From Bacteroidales bacterium (GTDB taxonomy: Bacteria > Bacteroidota > Bacteroidia > Bacteroidales > VadinHA17), in contig WXFD01000051.1 of assembly GCA_009877105.1 (NCBI GenBank), forward strand, positions 1 to 64,000: 64,000 bases of DNA, written 5' to 3'. Positions 44,763-53,978 of this stretch are shown piece by piece. Position numbers and translations under genes: made by a program. How positions within the stretch are numbered: the first letter of the stretch is position 1; each line of letters opens with the position of its first letter. The notes below the pieces were generated by a model. That model was not told the origin of the DNA. It did not search any database and was given only the letters and a program-made list of their open reading frames with translations.

Positions 44763-47351
44763 TTACTTAAGCTCCTGTTCGGCTTTTCTTATGTTCCAGC
44801 CGTCAATTGCAAGCACCGGTATTTCACCTCCCAGATCTTGATCCGAAAATTCCACTTTGACACTGCGTTTCTCCTTTGGCAGAAGCGCAAAATAGTTGTC
44901 TTCCCAAAAAACCGGCAATACAAGGTCTCCCGATTCGCGTCTGATGATCTTCGGGTTCACAGAGAAAGCAAGAAAGTCCGAAGGATTCTCAATCTCAATA
45001 ACTGCCCTGTACCTCCCGTTCTCTTTAAGTACCGGGGAGACGGAGCAGCTGAGTTCAACCTCAGGAAGCCTGTTCAATGCAGTGAAATCCGCATTCTCAT
45101 CCCCCTTTGATGAAAGCCAGTAGAAATTTGAAGACAGTTCTCTGCCTGAATCATCGTTCAGGATGAGTTTTAGGAATGTAATTCCGCTTCCGGGCCTGGG
45201 CTTCTCCAGGAACATGACTTTGACACTCTCATCTGCCTTTACCGCAACCGGCACTTCTTCTGAGTGAATTTCATTCATCTTCATATCATAGAGCTTTGCG
45301 GATGCCTTCAATCCTGAGAAATCACGGTACAGTCCATTGACGACCCTTACAGAGTGATCGTCGTACGAATACTGGATATGAAGGTTCTCGCAGGCTTTTT
45401 TTATCCCGTAAAAAGCTCCGTTCGGGGCAAGGAAGTAGTCATAGAGTTGCCAGTACATTGTGGGCCATGCTGAATTATACATCCAGTAGATAATGCCGCT
45501 GGATTTGTACTTGTTGCCGGCATAGGCTTCGAACATTGCCCTGCTTGCTTCATACTGGAGAACCTGCGATTTCATGCTGTATTCATTGAGGTTTTCCGGT
45601 TTGCCGTAGCGTGAAAAGAGAGCTTTACGGGCGGCAGGGAAAAAAGCTTTGTTGAGCCTGATGTTCCACGAGTCGCTTATAGGCCAGAGATCCTGTTCCG
45701 GCATCATTTTCCGCATGCTTTCAACCGGGGGTATCTGTTCCCCTGACGGCCCGGCTTCAGTGTTGAATTCAAGCTTGCCGTACCAGTATGAAGGGGGCAT
45801 GTAGGAATAAACATCGGGATAAGGTCCCATCCATACACCGGTATTTCCAGTTACCGTGCTCGGATCCTGTGTTGCTGATGATTGGAACGGTCGTGTTTGG
45901 TCAAGCTCGTTGAGCACGTTCAGGTACATCTTCTCGATCTTTTCCGTCGGATGCATATCGCTTCCGTACAGCCAGTCGAATACCGAAGGGTGGTTTCTCA
46001 GCCGGAGGATCAGGTCTTCCCAGCTTTTTTGTGCGACGATCTCCATTTCAGGGGTCCATCTGTCCCACATTTCCCATGAGCTGCAGCAACACCAGCCGAC
46101 CATCAGGAGTATCCCTTCCTCATCGCATTTTTCGAACAGGTAATCGGATCCCCTGGGCGCCTCAAGTCGCAATGTATTCAATCCCATGTGCTTTGCATAC
46201 CGGATATCTGCATCTATTCTCTCATCCGAGGGTCGGAGAAGCATGTCTTCCACATAGCCTCCACCTCTGATCACGATGTTTTTCCCGTTTATCTGGAACA
46301 CTCTGGTGTGCCTGCCGTCAAAATCATTCATCCATGAAGATATTTCGCGTATGCCGAAACGAACCTTTTTAATGTCGGATACAGAGCCTTTGGTTTCAAA
46401 GGTCAGGTTGAGGTTGTACAGGTTCTGGGGGCCGACAGTATGCGGCCACCATAAACGGGGCTCCGATATCACCAGCTGGCTGAAGTCCGAAGGATCAAAA
46501 ACTACTTTCTTCGATTCCTTCGGTCCGAGTGTTACTTCCTGTGTAAAAACAATATTGTCAATGGTGCCTTTAAGCTTACCTTTGATCTTCCCGTCAGTAA
46601 GGTTTTCAACTTCGGATGCAATGGTCAGGCGGGCCTGGTCAGTTGAGGGAAGGTTGAGTTTGGTGATCACCTGCGGGTTTTTCACTGTCACCGGCCCTGT
46701 TGACCGTACCGTAACATCATACCAGATACCCATTCCCCTGCCCGGGGGCGTGGGGTTCCAGTCGACCCAGGCAATTGTTAGATCGAATCTTTCGGGGGGA
46801 AATATTTCAAGTGCAAGGCAGTTGATTTCTCCCGGTTTTGCATAATCAGTAATGTTCAGGTCATAGATGCGATAGGCTCCCTGCACTGAGGCGGTGTCAG
46901 CTATCAGGCTGCCGTTGAGCCAAATATTTGCCTTGTAGTTAATGCTGTGGAACCTGATCCATGTGTTTTTAGCTCCGTTACCGGCCGGAAGATGAAATTC
47001 GGTCCTGTACCACCATGAGACTTTAAAGGGACTATCGTCAGGAACAATAGGGGGCCATTTTGTAATGTAGCCCGGGATTTTGAGGATGTTTGTGCCGAAA
47101 TAAGGATCGGGATAAACTTTGTTCTCCACAAGGGTTCCAAGCACAGTTGAGGGAACGGTTGCAGGGTACCAGTTCTCCGGTTTGAATGCAGTTGTCGAAA
47201 TAACGCTGCCGGATTCCCCGACAGCAGCTGATGACTGTATCGCCCAGTTCTCCCTTAACAAAACGGGTTCCTGTGGTTCAGGCGGCCGGGAACAGGCAAA
47301 GGATACAATTACTGAGGCAAGGAAAACTAATGGCAGGCAATGTGTTTTCAT
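44763..47351 (-). CDS. GH2 family exo-glycosidase lipoprotein (exo-beta-D-glucosaminidase or mannosidase-like)
   Basis: 862 residues, lipoprotein signal (SVIVSFACSRP). GH2 domain order: sugar-binding jelly roll (IRFHSINYKANIWLNG), two immunoglobulin-like domains and the barrel with LEAPRGSDYLFEKCDEEGIL and WCCCSSWEMWDRW. The likely nucleophile region is LEFNTEAGPSGEQI (Glu). The acid/base region reads DWLYGSDMHPTEKIEKMY, where Glu is expected in or near GSD; this should be checked. VYPDPYFGTNI and the overall length resemble exo-beta-D-glucosaminidases (CsxA type). Convergent with the GH97 gene. Probably removes terminal sugars from host or chitin-like glycans. Confidence 0.8.
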   Translation of the reverse strand: MKTHCLPLVFLASVIVSFACSRPPEPQEPVLLRENWAIQSSAAVGESGSVISTTAFKPENWYPATVPSTVLGTLVENKVYPDPYFGTNILKIPGYITKWPPIVPDDSPFKVSWWYRTEFHLPAGNGAKNTWIRFHSINYKANIWLNGSLIADTASVQGAYRIYDLNITDYAKPGEINCLALEIFPPERFDLTIAWVDWNPTPPGRGMGIWYDVTVRSTGPVTVKNPQVITKLNLPSTDQARLTIASEVENLTDGKIKGKLKGTIDNIVFTQEVTLGPKESKKVVFDPSDFSQLVISEPRLWWPHTVGPQNLYNLNLTFETKGSVSDIKKVRFGIREISSWMNDFDGRHTRVFQINGKNIVIRGGGYVEDMLLRPSDERIDADIRYAKHMGLNTLRLEAPRGSDYLFEKCDEEGILLMVGWCCCSSWEMWDRWTPEMEIVAQKSWEDLILRLRNHPSVFDWLYGSDMHPTEKIEKMYLNVLNELDQTRPFQSSATQDPSTVTGNTGVWMGPYPDVYSYMPPSYWYGKLEFNTEAGPSGEQIPPVESMRKMMPEQDLWPISDSWNIRLNKAFFPAARKALFSRYGKPENLNEYSMKSQVLQYEASRAMFEAYAGNKYKSSGIIYWMYNSAWPTMYWQLYDYFLAPNGAFYGIKKACENLHIQYSYDDHSVRVVNGLYRDFSGLKASAKLYDMKMNEIHSEEVPVAVKADESVKVMFLEKPRPGSGITFLKLILNDDSGRELSSNFYWLSSKGDENADFTALNRLPEVELSCSVSPVLKENGRYRAVIEIENPSDFLAFSVNPKIIRRESGDLVLPVFWEDNYFALLPKEKRSVKVEFSDQDLGGEIPVLAIDGWNIRKAEQELK

Positions 47352-47367
47352 GGTTATTATGGGGTTT

Positions 47368-49557
47368 TTACTGGTCTTCCGCGGTAAAATAAATCCTGAA
47401 AAGGGGATCTCCCTTTACGGGAACTAGTGAATCGGGTGTAATCTCAATGACGCTGAACCTTTCAGCAGGTATGTTTCGTTCGGTGGCAAGGTATTTTTTC
47501 AGGTATCCGGCATGTCCTGCTCTCAGGGAATCGAGAGATGAACTAAGTACATCTTCGCCAAAGTATTGCCTGGAAAGGGCTGCCAGCGGCAAGCTGTCCG
47601 TTCCGTCAGGGAGGGTTAATTTATTCCTGAGATATCTGAACAGGGATGAATCGGCTATGTTCCTTATATCCTTTTCCCGGAGGATGCCTGAATTCATCAG
47701 TTCTTTCCTGGCCATTATGCCTGCCAGAGTGTCGGCTGCCCTGCCGCGATTGATGCAGTAGATAAAATCTGCTTTCAGCATTGGCTTCTTGTCGAGGATA
47801 CCTGCTATTGCGTCAAGTGACCGAATCGCTTTTTCGTCCGGCTGAAACTCAGTCAAATTCAACCTGACTGACTGAAGTGAGGAAGGATCGGACTGAATCA
47901 GTCCGGAAAGCAGATTTATGGGGGAAACTGCTGCTTTAACAAAGAGGTTTCCAATTATCCGGAAAATGATTTTCCCCAGATTGACAATCCTGACCTCTTC
48001 TCCTTTCATCCTTACGGGAGCTTTCAGATCGATAATCCCGTTTCTGTCGCTGAGTACTGCCAGGGCAAGGCGAAGGGGGACATTGAACCGGGTTTCATCT
48101 GCGACTTTTTTGCCAAGGCTGAATCTCCTGAAGTAGATTTCATTATTGCTTACAAGCGATTTTCCCTTCAGTTTGTTGTCGGTTCGTAAATTCATTGTTC
48201 CGCCGGTAACGGGAAATCCAAGGTAATGTCTGAAGTATGCATCCAGATCCTTCATCCGGAGCCTGCTGATATCCAGTGAAAGCTCCACGTCACTGCCGGG
48301 GTTTTCAAGGCTGAACATTCCGTGTGTAATCAGTTTGCCGGTTCCGTTCAGTCCGGCCGCGACATCGTAGGATATTCTTCCGGGTTGATCTGTGATTTCC
48401 TTAACATTTAGTTTGAGACTGTCGATTTTATATTCAAACGGATAGCGGAGATTTTTATCCATATACAGGATCGATCCGCCGCTGACCGAAACTTCAGGGA
48501 TATTATACCTGAATCCTCCCGTTATACCGGTGGTGTCGGCGCTGATCGCGGCAGAATCCGCACTTTCCCCGGTTTTCATCAGTGTGGTCCAGTTGGTTAC
48601 CGAGTCCTGCAGTTCCATAAGCACGAATGGATCTGTTAGACTGATACTGCCTAAATGCAGGCGGCCGGCGGAAAGATCAAGCGTATCAATTTTCACGGAA
48701 AGATCGTTGAATGAGAGGATGGTTCTCCCGAGGGTGTCCTGCAGTCCGAAATTACTGACCTGGCTGGTTCCCTGAACGGAAAGGTTAAGTATGCTGCTGA
48801 TACTTCCGTTTATCATGAGGTCGCTGGTGAGGTTGCCGGTTAGGGTTGACACATTCAGATAATTCCTCACATAGGGTTCTGTGATCCCCAGGTTCAGGCT
48901 GTCGATCATGAGGCTGAGCCTGTAGGTGCTGTCAGCCTGGTTGATCTCAAGGTCAGAACTTATGCCACCCCCTTCAACAAACCTGAAACCTGCGCCAAGC
49001 CTGGCCGAATCGCTGTTCCAGGTGAACCCGGGAATCGTCAGGTCAATACTGTCGAGATAGATGGTATGCTGCAGGGGAACATCGGTGTATTTCACGAAAC
49101 CGCCGGCAATCCTGATATTATGGATTACATATTTTGCCGGGGTTTTCCGGACGTTTTCCCTTTCATTTTCTGTGGAGTCCGGGGCCACAAGATCAGAAAA
49201 GTTGAACATGCTGCCATTCTGCATCACCTGTATAAACGGATCATCGAGCGACACCTTTCTGATCACGAATTCATTCCGTAGAAGAGGCAGGTAACTGACA
49301 GAGATCCTGAACTGCCTGAAGCTTGCAAAAACCGTTTTTTCGTCGGCTTCAAATATTTTAAAGCCCCTGACCTTCAGGGTACCAGTCAGATAACGAATCC
49401 CGATTCTGTCAATTGTGATCCGGCGCCCGATCAGCTCCATGCTGTTTTTCTCAATATACCATCGGGCGATCCCGGGAACTGCAAGAAGCAATAAGGCAAC
49501 AGAAAGGAATATGCAGGCTGTTATCAGATATCTTTTCTTTAAAATCCTGTACCTCAT
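47368..49557 (-). CDS. AsmA-like/DUF748 envelope protein
   Basis: 729 residues. One N-terminal membrane helix (YLITACIFLSVALLLLAVPGIA), then long repetitive beta-rich sequence typical of AsmA/TamB-like lipid-transfer proteins (VFASFRQFRISVSYLPLLRN, YVIHNIRIAGGFVKYTDVPL, DSIDLTIPGFTW). The conserved DUF748 part is LRMKDLDAYFRHYLGFPVTG and SPINLLSGLIQSDPSSL. The C-terminus has an AERFSVIEITPDSLV segment resembling an OmpA-like end. Likely spans the periplasm and moves or organises lipids or glycans. Ends 16 bases from the GH2 gene on the same strand, so they may be one operon. Confidence 0.8.
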   Translation of the reverse strand: MRYRILKKRYLITACIFLSVALLLLAVPGIARWYIEKNSMELIGRRITIDRIGIRYLTGTLKVRGFKIFEADEKTVFASFRQFRISVSYLPLLRNEFVIRKVSLDDPFIQVMQNGSMFNFSDLVAPDSTENERENVRKTPAKYVIHNIRIAGGFVKYTDVPLQHTIYLDSIDLTIPGFTWNSDSARLGAGFRFVEGGGISSDLEINQADSTYRLSLMIDSLNLGITEPYVRNYLNVSTLTGNLTSDLMINGSISSILNLSVQGTSQVSNFGLQDTLGRTILSFNDLSVKIDTLDLSAGRLHLGSISLTDPFVLMELQDSVTNWTTLMKTGESADSAAISADTTGITGGFRYNIPEVSVSGGSILYMDKNLRYPFEYKIDSLKLNVKEITDQPGRISYDVAAGLNGTGKLITHGMFSLENPGSDVELSLDISRLRMKDLDAYFRHYLGFPVTGGTMNLRTDNKLKGKSLVSNNEIYFRRFSLGKKVADETRFNVPLRLALAVLSDRNGIIDLKAPVRMKGEEVRIVNLGKIIFRIIGNLFVKAAVSPINLLSGLIQSDPSSLQSVRLNLTEFQPDEKAIRSLDAIAGILDKKPMLKADFIYCINRGRAADTLAGIMARKELMNSGILREKDIRNIADSSLFRYLRNKLTLPDGTDSLPLAALSRQYFGEDVLSSSLDSLRAGHAGYLKKYLATERNIPAERFSVIEITPDSLVPVKGDPLFRIYFTAEDQ

Positions 49558-49642
49558 TCTTAATGCTGTCTTGTTATGGGATTGGATCCGGAGTGCTTTT
49601 CCTGCTTAAGGGATGTGTCATAAGCAGATTTACTGTCATGTA

Positions 49643-49650
49643 CAAAGTTA
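49643..49650 (-). promoter_or_regulatory. Candidate -7 box for the DUF748 gene
   Basis: The minus strand reads TAACTTTG, matching TAnnTTTG, about 85 bases before the start. Apart from this, the 49558-49892 interval shows no feature. Confidence 0.4.
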
Positions 49651-49892
49651 ATCAAAATCTGAAAAAAGCTCCGGACCTTAAAAACGTCTAAAAGGTAATC
49701 GGGGAACAGATGTCATCCTGATCTTCCTTCATGACCTGTAAACATGATTCTGGTCTGAATTAAGATTCAGACAATCCGGTTTTTATTTTTTCCATTTCAT
49801 ATTTTGAACTTTTATTGGATTTTGCAACAATTCATTATAACTTACAGATTCTTCTTTTGCCTACCAGGAATATAACTTAAACCAGATAAGAA

Positions 49893-51245
49893 ATGAAAAC
49901 AAGGAAATTCACCCGCCGCCAGGTCATTGCGGCAACATCGGCAGGCTTCTTAGGTTCAATGCTGAATTATTCGTTCAGACCTTTTACCGTGGCAGGTACA
50001 AGCCAGTCGGTACTGGCAATCAACGGAGGAGAAAAGGTCCACAAGGGACCATGGTCCGACTGGCCGTTCTGGGACAGGAGTGCGGAACCGGGTATTCTGG
50101 AAATGTTCCGTTCCGGGCGATGGTGGAGAGGTGAAGGGGAACATGTTGCCGAATTTGAGAAAAAATACGCCGAACTTATGGGTGCCAGAAGCTGCCTTGC
50201 AACGGCCAGCGGCACAACTTCCCTGATTATTGCCATGGAGGCGCTTGGTGTCGATGCGGGGGATGAGGTTCTCATATCGCCGTATACATTCATTGCCACA
50301 TACAATTCTGTATTTGCTCACAAGGCACTGCCGGTATTTGTTGATTCAGATCCTGCGACCTTCCTGATGGATCCGGCAAAGATTGAAGAAAAGATCACCG
50401 ACAGGACCGTGGCCATAATTCCCGTTCACATATATGGCCTGCCGGTTGATATGGACAGTGTCAATTCCGTTGCCCGGAAGCATGGCCTTAAGGTTATTGA
50501 GGATGCCTGCCAGGCATGGCTTGCTGAATACAGGGGGAAAAAAACAGGCACCCTGGGTGACCTGGGATGCTTCAGTTTCCAGAACTCAAAGCACCTGCCT
50601 GCAGGTGAGGGCGGAGCCATCCTGAGCATGGATGAGGCTCTTGTCGACAAGTGCTATGCGATTCATAATTGCGGCAGGCCAAGAGGTACCATGAAACCCG
50701 GTCCGGGATATCCCTACCGGGGAAGAAATTACAGGATGCAGCAATCGCAGGCTCTGATCCTGTTGTCTCAGATGAAAAGGATTGAAAAAGATAATGACGT
50801 CCGCCTTTCAAACGCATTGTATCTTGACAGAAAATTGCGGGAGATCCCCGGGATAATACCGTACCGGCCGGCAAACGGAGCCACAAGGGCAGTCTATCAT
50901 CTTTATCCGTTCAGATATATTAAGGAAGAATTCAATAATATTCCGAAAGAAAAATTCATTGAGGCACTTAATGCAGAAGGAATTCCCGCTACAGGCGGTT
51001 ACGGGAAGCAGAATAAGGACGGACTTATGGAAGAGGCCCTGACCTCAAGGGGCTATAAAAGGCTCTTTTCGGAAGCAAGACTCAGGCAGTGGAGAGAGCA
51101 GAACAATCTTCCGGGTAATGACCAGCTTTGCGATCAGGCAGTAACATTATACCAGAGCATCCTTCTCGGATCGAAGGCCGATATGGATGATATTGTTAAT
51201 GCAATAACAAAGATCCATAAGCTTAAAAACACACTCAGACCGTGA
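49893..51245 (+). CDS. Tat-exported DegT/DnrJ/EryC1/StrS aminotransferase-family protein
   Basis: 450 residues. A twin-arginine N-terminus (RKFTRRQVIAATSAGFLGSM, about residues 4-23) precedes a complete PLP fold-type I enzyme of the sugar aminotransferase family: LATASGTTSLIIAMEALGVD, EVLISPYTFIATYNS, DACQAW (in place of DAAQA) and the Schiff-base region FSFQNSKHLPAGEGG with Lys in the normal spot. C-terminal TGGYGKQNKDGL. Cytosolic members make amino sugars; exported ones of this group are known in some Bacteroidota and Planctomycetes, role unknown. PLP proteins fold before export, which fits Tat. Confidence 0.85.
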   Translation: MKTRKFTRRQVIAATSAGFLGSMLNYSFRPFTVAGTSQSVLAINGGEKVHKGPWSDWPFWDRSAEPGILEMFRSGRWWRGEGEHVAEFEKKYAELMGARSCLATASGTTSLIIAMEALGVDAGDEVLISPYTFIATYNSVFAHKALPVFVDSDPATFLMDPAKIEEKITDRTVAIIPVHIYGLPVDMDSVNSVARKHGLKVIEDACQAWLAEYRGKKTGTLGDLGCFSFQNSKHLPAGEGGAILSMDEALVDKCYAIHNCGRPRGTMKPGPGYPYRGRNYRMQQSQALILLSQMKRIEKDNDVRLSNALYLDRKLREIPGIIPYRPANGATRAVYHLYPFRYIKEEFNNIPKEKFIEALNAEGIPATGGYGKQNKDGLMEEALTSRGYKRLFSEARLRQWREQNNLPGNDQLCDQAVTLYQSILLGSKADMDDIVNAITKIHKLKNTLRP

Positions 51246-51250
51246 TTTGT

Positions 51251-51258
51251 TATATTTG
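51251..51258 (+). promoter_or_regulatory. Candidate -7 box for the murein-peptide operon
   Basis: TATATTTG lies 19 bases before the ATG at 51277, inside the frame that opens at 51247, and thus points to 51277 as the real start. Confidence 0.5.
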
Positions 51259-51276
51259 CAGAATCACACCGTGAGA

Positions 51277-52764
51277 ATGAAGATTTTAAGGCCCGTTGCT
51301 GCAGCAGTATTACTGGTTTCATTAGCCGCATGCAAGCACTCCGCTGACCGGAGCATCCTGTATGAACGGATGGGAAGACTTTTAGAAGAAGGTGAATTTG
51401 CAGAACTTGAGAAACTGGCGGATTCTCTTAAGACCCTGAGACTGTCAGACAACGATCTGGTTGCCAAAGCCGATTCCTTTGTTCAGATTGCCGGCAGAAT
51501 CGCAATTGATTTTTCAGTGCCGGAAGCTGATTTTATTGATGATCTGAAAAAAAGAACTGGAGGTTATTCCCTGGAGGAATTCAGATTATGGGAGAAAAAC
51601 AACTGGCTCGAAAGGAGGAAAATTAATGGCGAAATAAGATATTTCAGGCGGGCGGCCTCAAACCTGGTCCGACTCAGGGATTTTAACCTGCGCAGGGCTT
51701 ATTTTGATTCGCTGAATTCCGTATCTCCTGAAATCAGGTTCAGATTGAAGCATATTGAATCGGTCATCAGGGCGGCCCGGGAAAATTCCGCACCTGTGGT
51801 TCCCGTGGAAATGACAATTACCTACTCGCTTACTGTAAAGTCCGATGCTGTGCCGGAAGGAGAAATTGTCAGATGCTGGCTCCCTTACCCGCGGGAAGAT
51901 CAACCCCGGCAGCAGAAAGTGAAACTCATTTCTGCCTCTCATGGAAATTACATTGTCTCTCCCGATTCAGTTACCCACAGGACGATCTTCATGGAAGGAA
52001 GGGCTGTAAAGGGAATACCCCTCGTTTTCAAAGTGGAATTCAGCTATCAGTTCGGAGCGCAATATTATGATCCGGATAATATAAATAATCTGCCTTCTTC
52101 GGGTTATTCGGGGATCTGTGATAAATATATCTCGGAACAGTTGCCGCATATCTGTTTCACGGAAAGGGTGAAAAAACTTGCCGACAGCATTGCCGGGAAT
52201 GAAAAGGAGCCCTTCAGGATACTGAAAAAGCTTTATTACTGGATTGACAGCAATATTCCCTGGGCAGGAGCGCTGGAATATTCGACGATTCCCTGCATAC
52301 CTGAATATGTATTGGCCAACAGGAGGGGCGATTGCGGTATGAAGACTTTCCTTCTGATGTCAATGTTGAGATACAAGGGTATTCCTGTCAGATGGCAGAG
52401 CGGCTGGATGATGCCCCCAGACGATGAAAACCTGCATGACTGGTGCGAAGTTTTTATTGAAGGTACAGGATGGCTGCCTGTTGACATGTCGTACGGGCTT
52501 CAGTATTCAGATGACAAGAAAATAAAGGAATTCTATTTGTCTGGGATAGATTCATACAGGCTGATTGTGAACAATGGTGTTTCAGGGAAGCTTTTTCCTC
52601 CGAAGAAATTCCTGAGAAGTGAGACATTGGACTTTCAAAGGGGTGAGGTTGAATGGGAAGGCGGAAACTTATATTTTAATGAGTGGACCTATAATATGGG
52701 AATTGAGTATACGGCAAAAAGCAATTATTCCGAAAAAAGGAACCGTATGCAGCTTACCCCGTAA
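51277..52764 (+). CDS. Transglutaminase-like lipoprotein
   Basis: About 495 residues from ATG 51277: lipoprotein signal (AVLLVSLAACKHS). The transglutaminase core (PF01841) has RRGDCGMKTFLLMSMLRYKG with the catalytic Cys, NLHDWCEVFIEG with His, and GWLPVDMSYGLQ with Asp, so the triad is intact. The N-terminal ~200 residues are helical and unassigned; a beta-domain VEMTITYSLTVKS leads to the core. Bacterial members are mostly peptidases or amidases rather than crosslinkers. First gene of a tight operon with an NlpC/P60 peptidase and an epimerase, consistent with peptide salvage from cell walls. Confidence 0.88.
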   Translation: MKILRPVAAAVLLVSLAACKHSADRSILYERMGRLLEEGEFAELEKLADSLKTLRLSDNDLVAKADSFVQIAGRIAIDFSVPEADFIDDLKKRTGGYSLEEFRLWEKNNWLERRKINGEIRYFRRAASNLVRLRDFNLRRAYFDSLNSVSPEIRFRLKHIESVIRAARENSAPVVPVEMTITYSLTVKSDAVPEGEIVRCWLPYPREDQPRQQKVKLISASHGNYIVSPDSVTHRTIFMEGRAVKGIPLVFKVEFSYQFGAQYYDPDNINNLPSSGYSGICDKYISEQLPHICFTERVKKLADSIAGNEKEPFRILKKLYYWIDSNIPWAGALEYSTIPCIPEYVLANRRGDCGMKTFLLMSMLRYKGIPVRWQSGWMMPPDDENLHDWCEVFIEGTGWLPVDMSYGLQYSDDKKIKEFYLSGIDSYRLIVNNGVSGKLFPPKKFLRSETLDFQRGEVEWEGGNLYFNEWTYNMGIEYTAKSNYSEKRNRMQLTP

Positions 52765-52778
52765 AAACTCGGAACGAA

Positions 52779-53975
52779 ATGAAGCAAACAAGATTACCCT
52801 GTTTTTTGTTGCTGCTTGCCGGCGGGCTGCTGTCAGGCATTTCATTGCCTGGATGCCGGCAGGACTCGTTGGTTTTGTTGTCTGAAGGACTGGATTCGAT
52901 AGGTGCTTCAGTGGTTAAGGATAAAAGGGAAGGGATCTTTAACATTAATCTTTACAGGGCAGGGGAAAAAATAATTCTCAGCGGTGAGACTGACAGTCGT
53001 GATGCCCGAAATTCAGTGTTGGGCTACCTTGAGGGGAAAGGAGTTCGTTTTATTGACAGCCTGATGCTTTTGCCCGATACTGCGGCGCTTGGAACTCAGT
53101 GGGGTCTGGTGAATGTCAGCGTGTGCAATATGCGGCTGGTCCCGTCGTATGATGCAGAGCTGATTTCACAATCCCTGATGGGAACGCCTGTCCGGCTCCT
53201 TAAAAGGGATCACGGCTGGTTTCTGGTGCAAACCCCCGACCGGTATATCGGCTGGGTCGACAGCGACGCCATTGCGGTCTTAACCAGTGAAGAATATCGA
53301 GATTGGAAATCGTCGGAAAGGATTTTCTTCACCGGCAAAACAGGCGATATTTACGGAGATCCTGAAAAAAAGACGACTGTATCCGATATTGTTGCGGGAT
53401 GCATTTTAAAGGTCAGCGGCATCAGCGGCAGGGATTACCGGGTAATACTGCCCGACGGCCGCAGCGGATTCATCCCGGCTTCCGGTGCAATGATACTTGA
53501 TGATCTTGATCCAGTCAGGCTGCTTACACCCGAAACACTGATATCACGTGCGGAATCATTCAATGGTATCCCCTATCTCTGGGGAGGAACATCCGTAAAA
53601 GGATTCGACTGCAGCGGATTCGTAAAAACAGTGTATTACCTGAGCGGGATTATCCTTGCGAGGGATGCATCGCTGCAGTTCAGGCACGGAACTGAAACGG
53701 ACACAGTAAATTTTCCCGCTTCGCTGAAGCCCGGCGACCTGCTGTTTTTCGGATCAGTCAGGGAAGGCCGGCCGAGGGCCACACATGTTGCCATGTATAC
53801 CGGCAATACAGAGTATATTCATGCTTCGGGGATGGTCAGGACCAACAGTCTCGACCGTTCGCGGAGCAATTTCAGCGGATACCGGAGAGATACATTCATT
53901 GGAGCAAAGAGGATTATCGGGGCAGGGTATGGCGAGGGAATCATTCCTGTTGCCGGGCATCCGTGGTACAGGTAG
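52779..53975 (+). CDS. SH3-NlpC/P60 endopeptidase, secreted
   Basis: 398 residues. Signal/lipoprotein N-terminus (LLLLAGGLLSGISLPGC). Two bacterial SH3-like parts: VNVSVCNMRLVPSYDAELIS with WFLVQTPDRYIGWVDSDAI, and VILPDGRSGFIPAS. The NlpC/P60 domain (about residues 255-370) has SFNGIPYLWGGTSVKGFDCS with the Cys, ATHVAMYTG with the His and YIHASG with a third polar residue. It should cut the gamma-D-Glu-diamino acid bond of murein peptides. It starts 14 bases after the transglutaminase stop and ends 3 bases before the epimerase start. Confidence 0.93.
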   Translation: MKQTRLPCFLLLLAGGLLSGISLPGCRQDSLVLLSEGLDSIGASVVKDKREGIFNINLYRAGEKIILSGETDSRDARNSVLGYLEGKGVRFIDSLMLLPDTAALGTQWGLVNVSVCNMRLVPSYDAELISQSLMGTPVRLLKRDHGWFLVQTPDRYIGWVDSDAIAVLTSEEYRDWKSSERIFFTGKTGDIYGDPEKKTTVSDIVAGCILKVSGISGRDYRVILPDGRSGFIPASGAMILDDLDPVRLLTPETLISRAESFNGIPYLWGGTSVKGFDCSGFVKTVYYLSGIILARDASLQFRHGTETDTVNFPASLKPGDLLFFGSVREGRPRATHVAMYTGNTEYIHASGMVRTNSLDRSRSNFSGYRRDTFIGAKRIIGAGYGEGIIPVAGHPWYR

Positions 53976-53978
53976 AAG

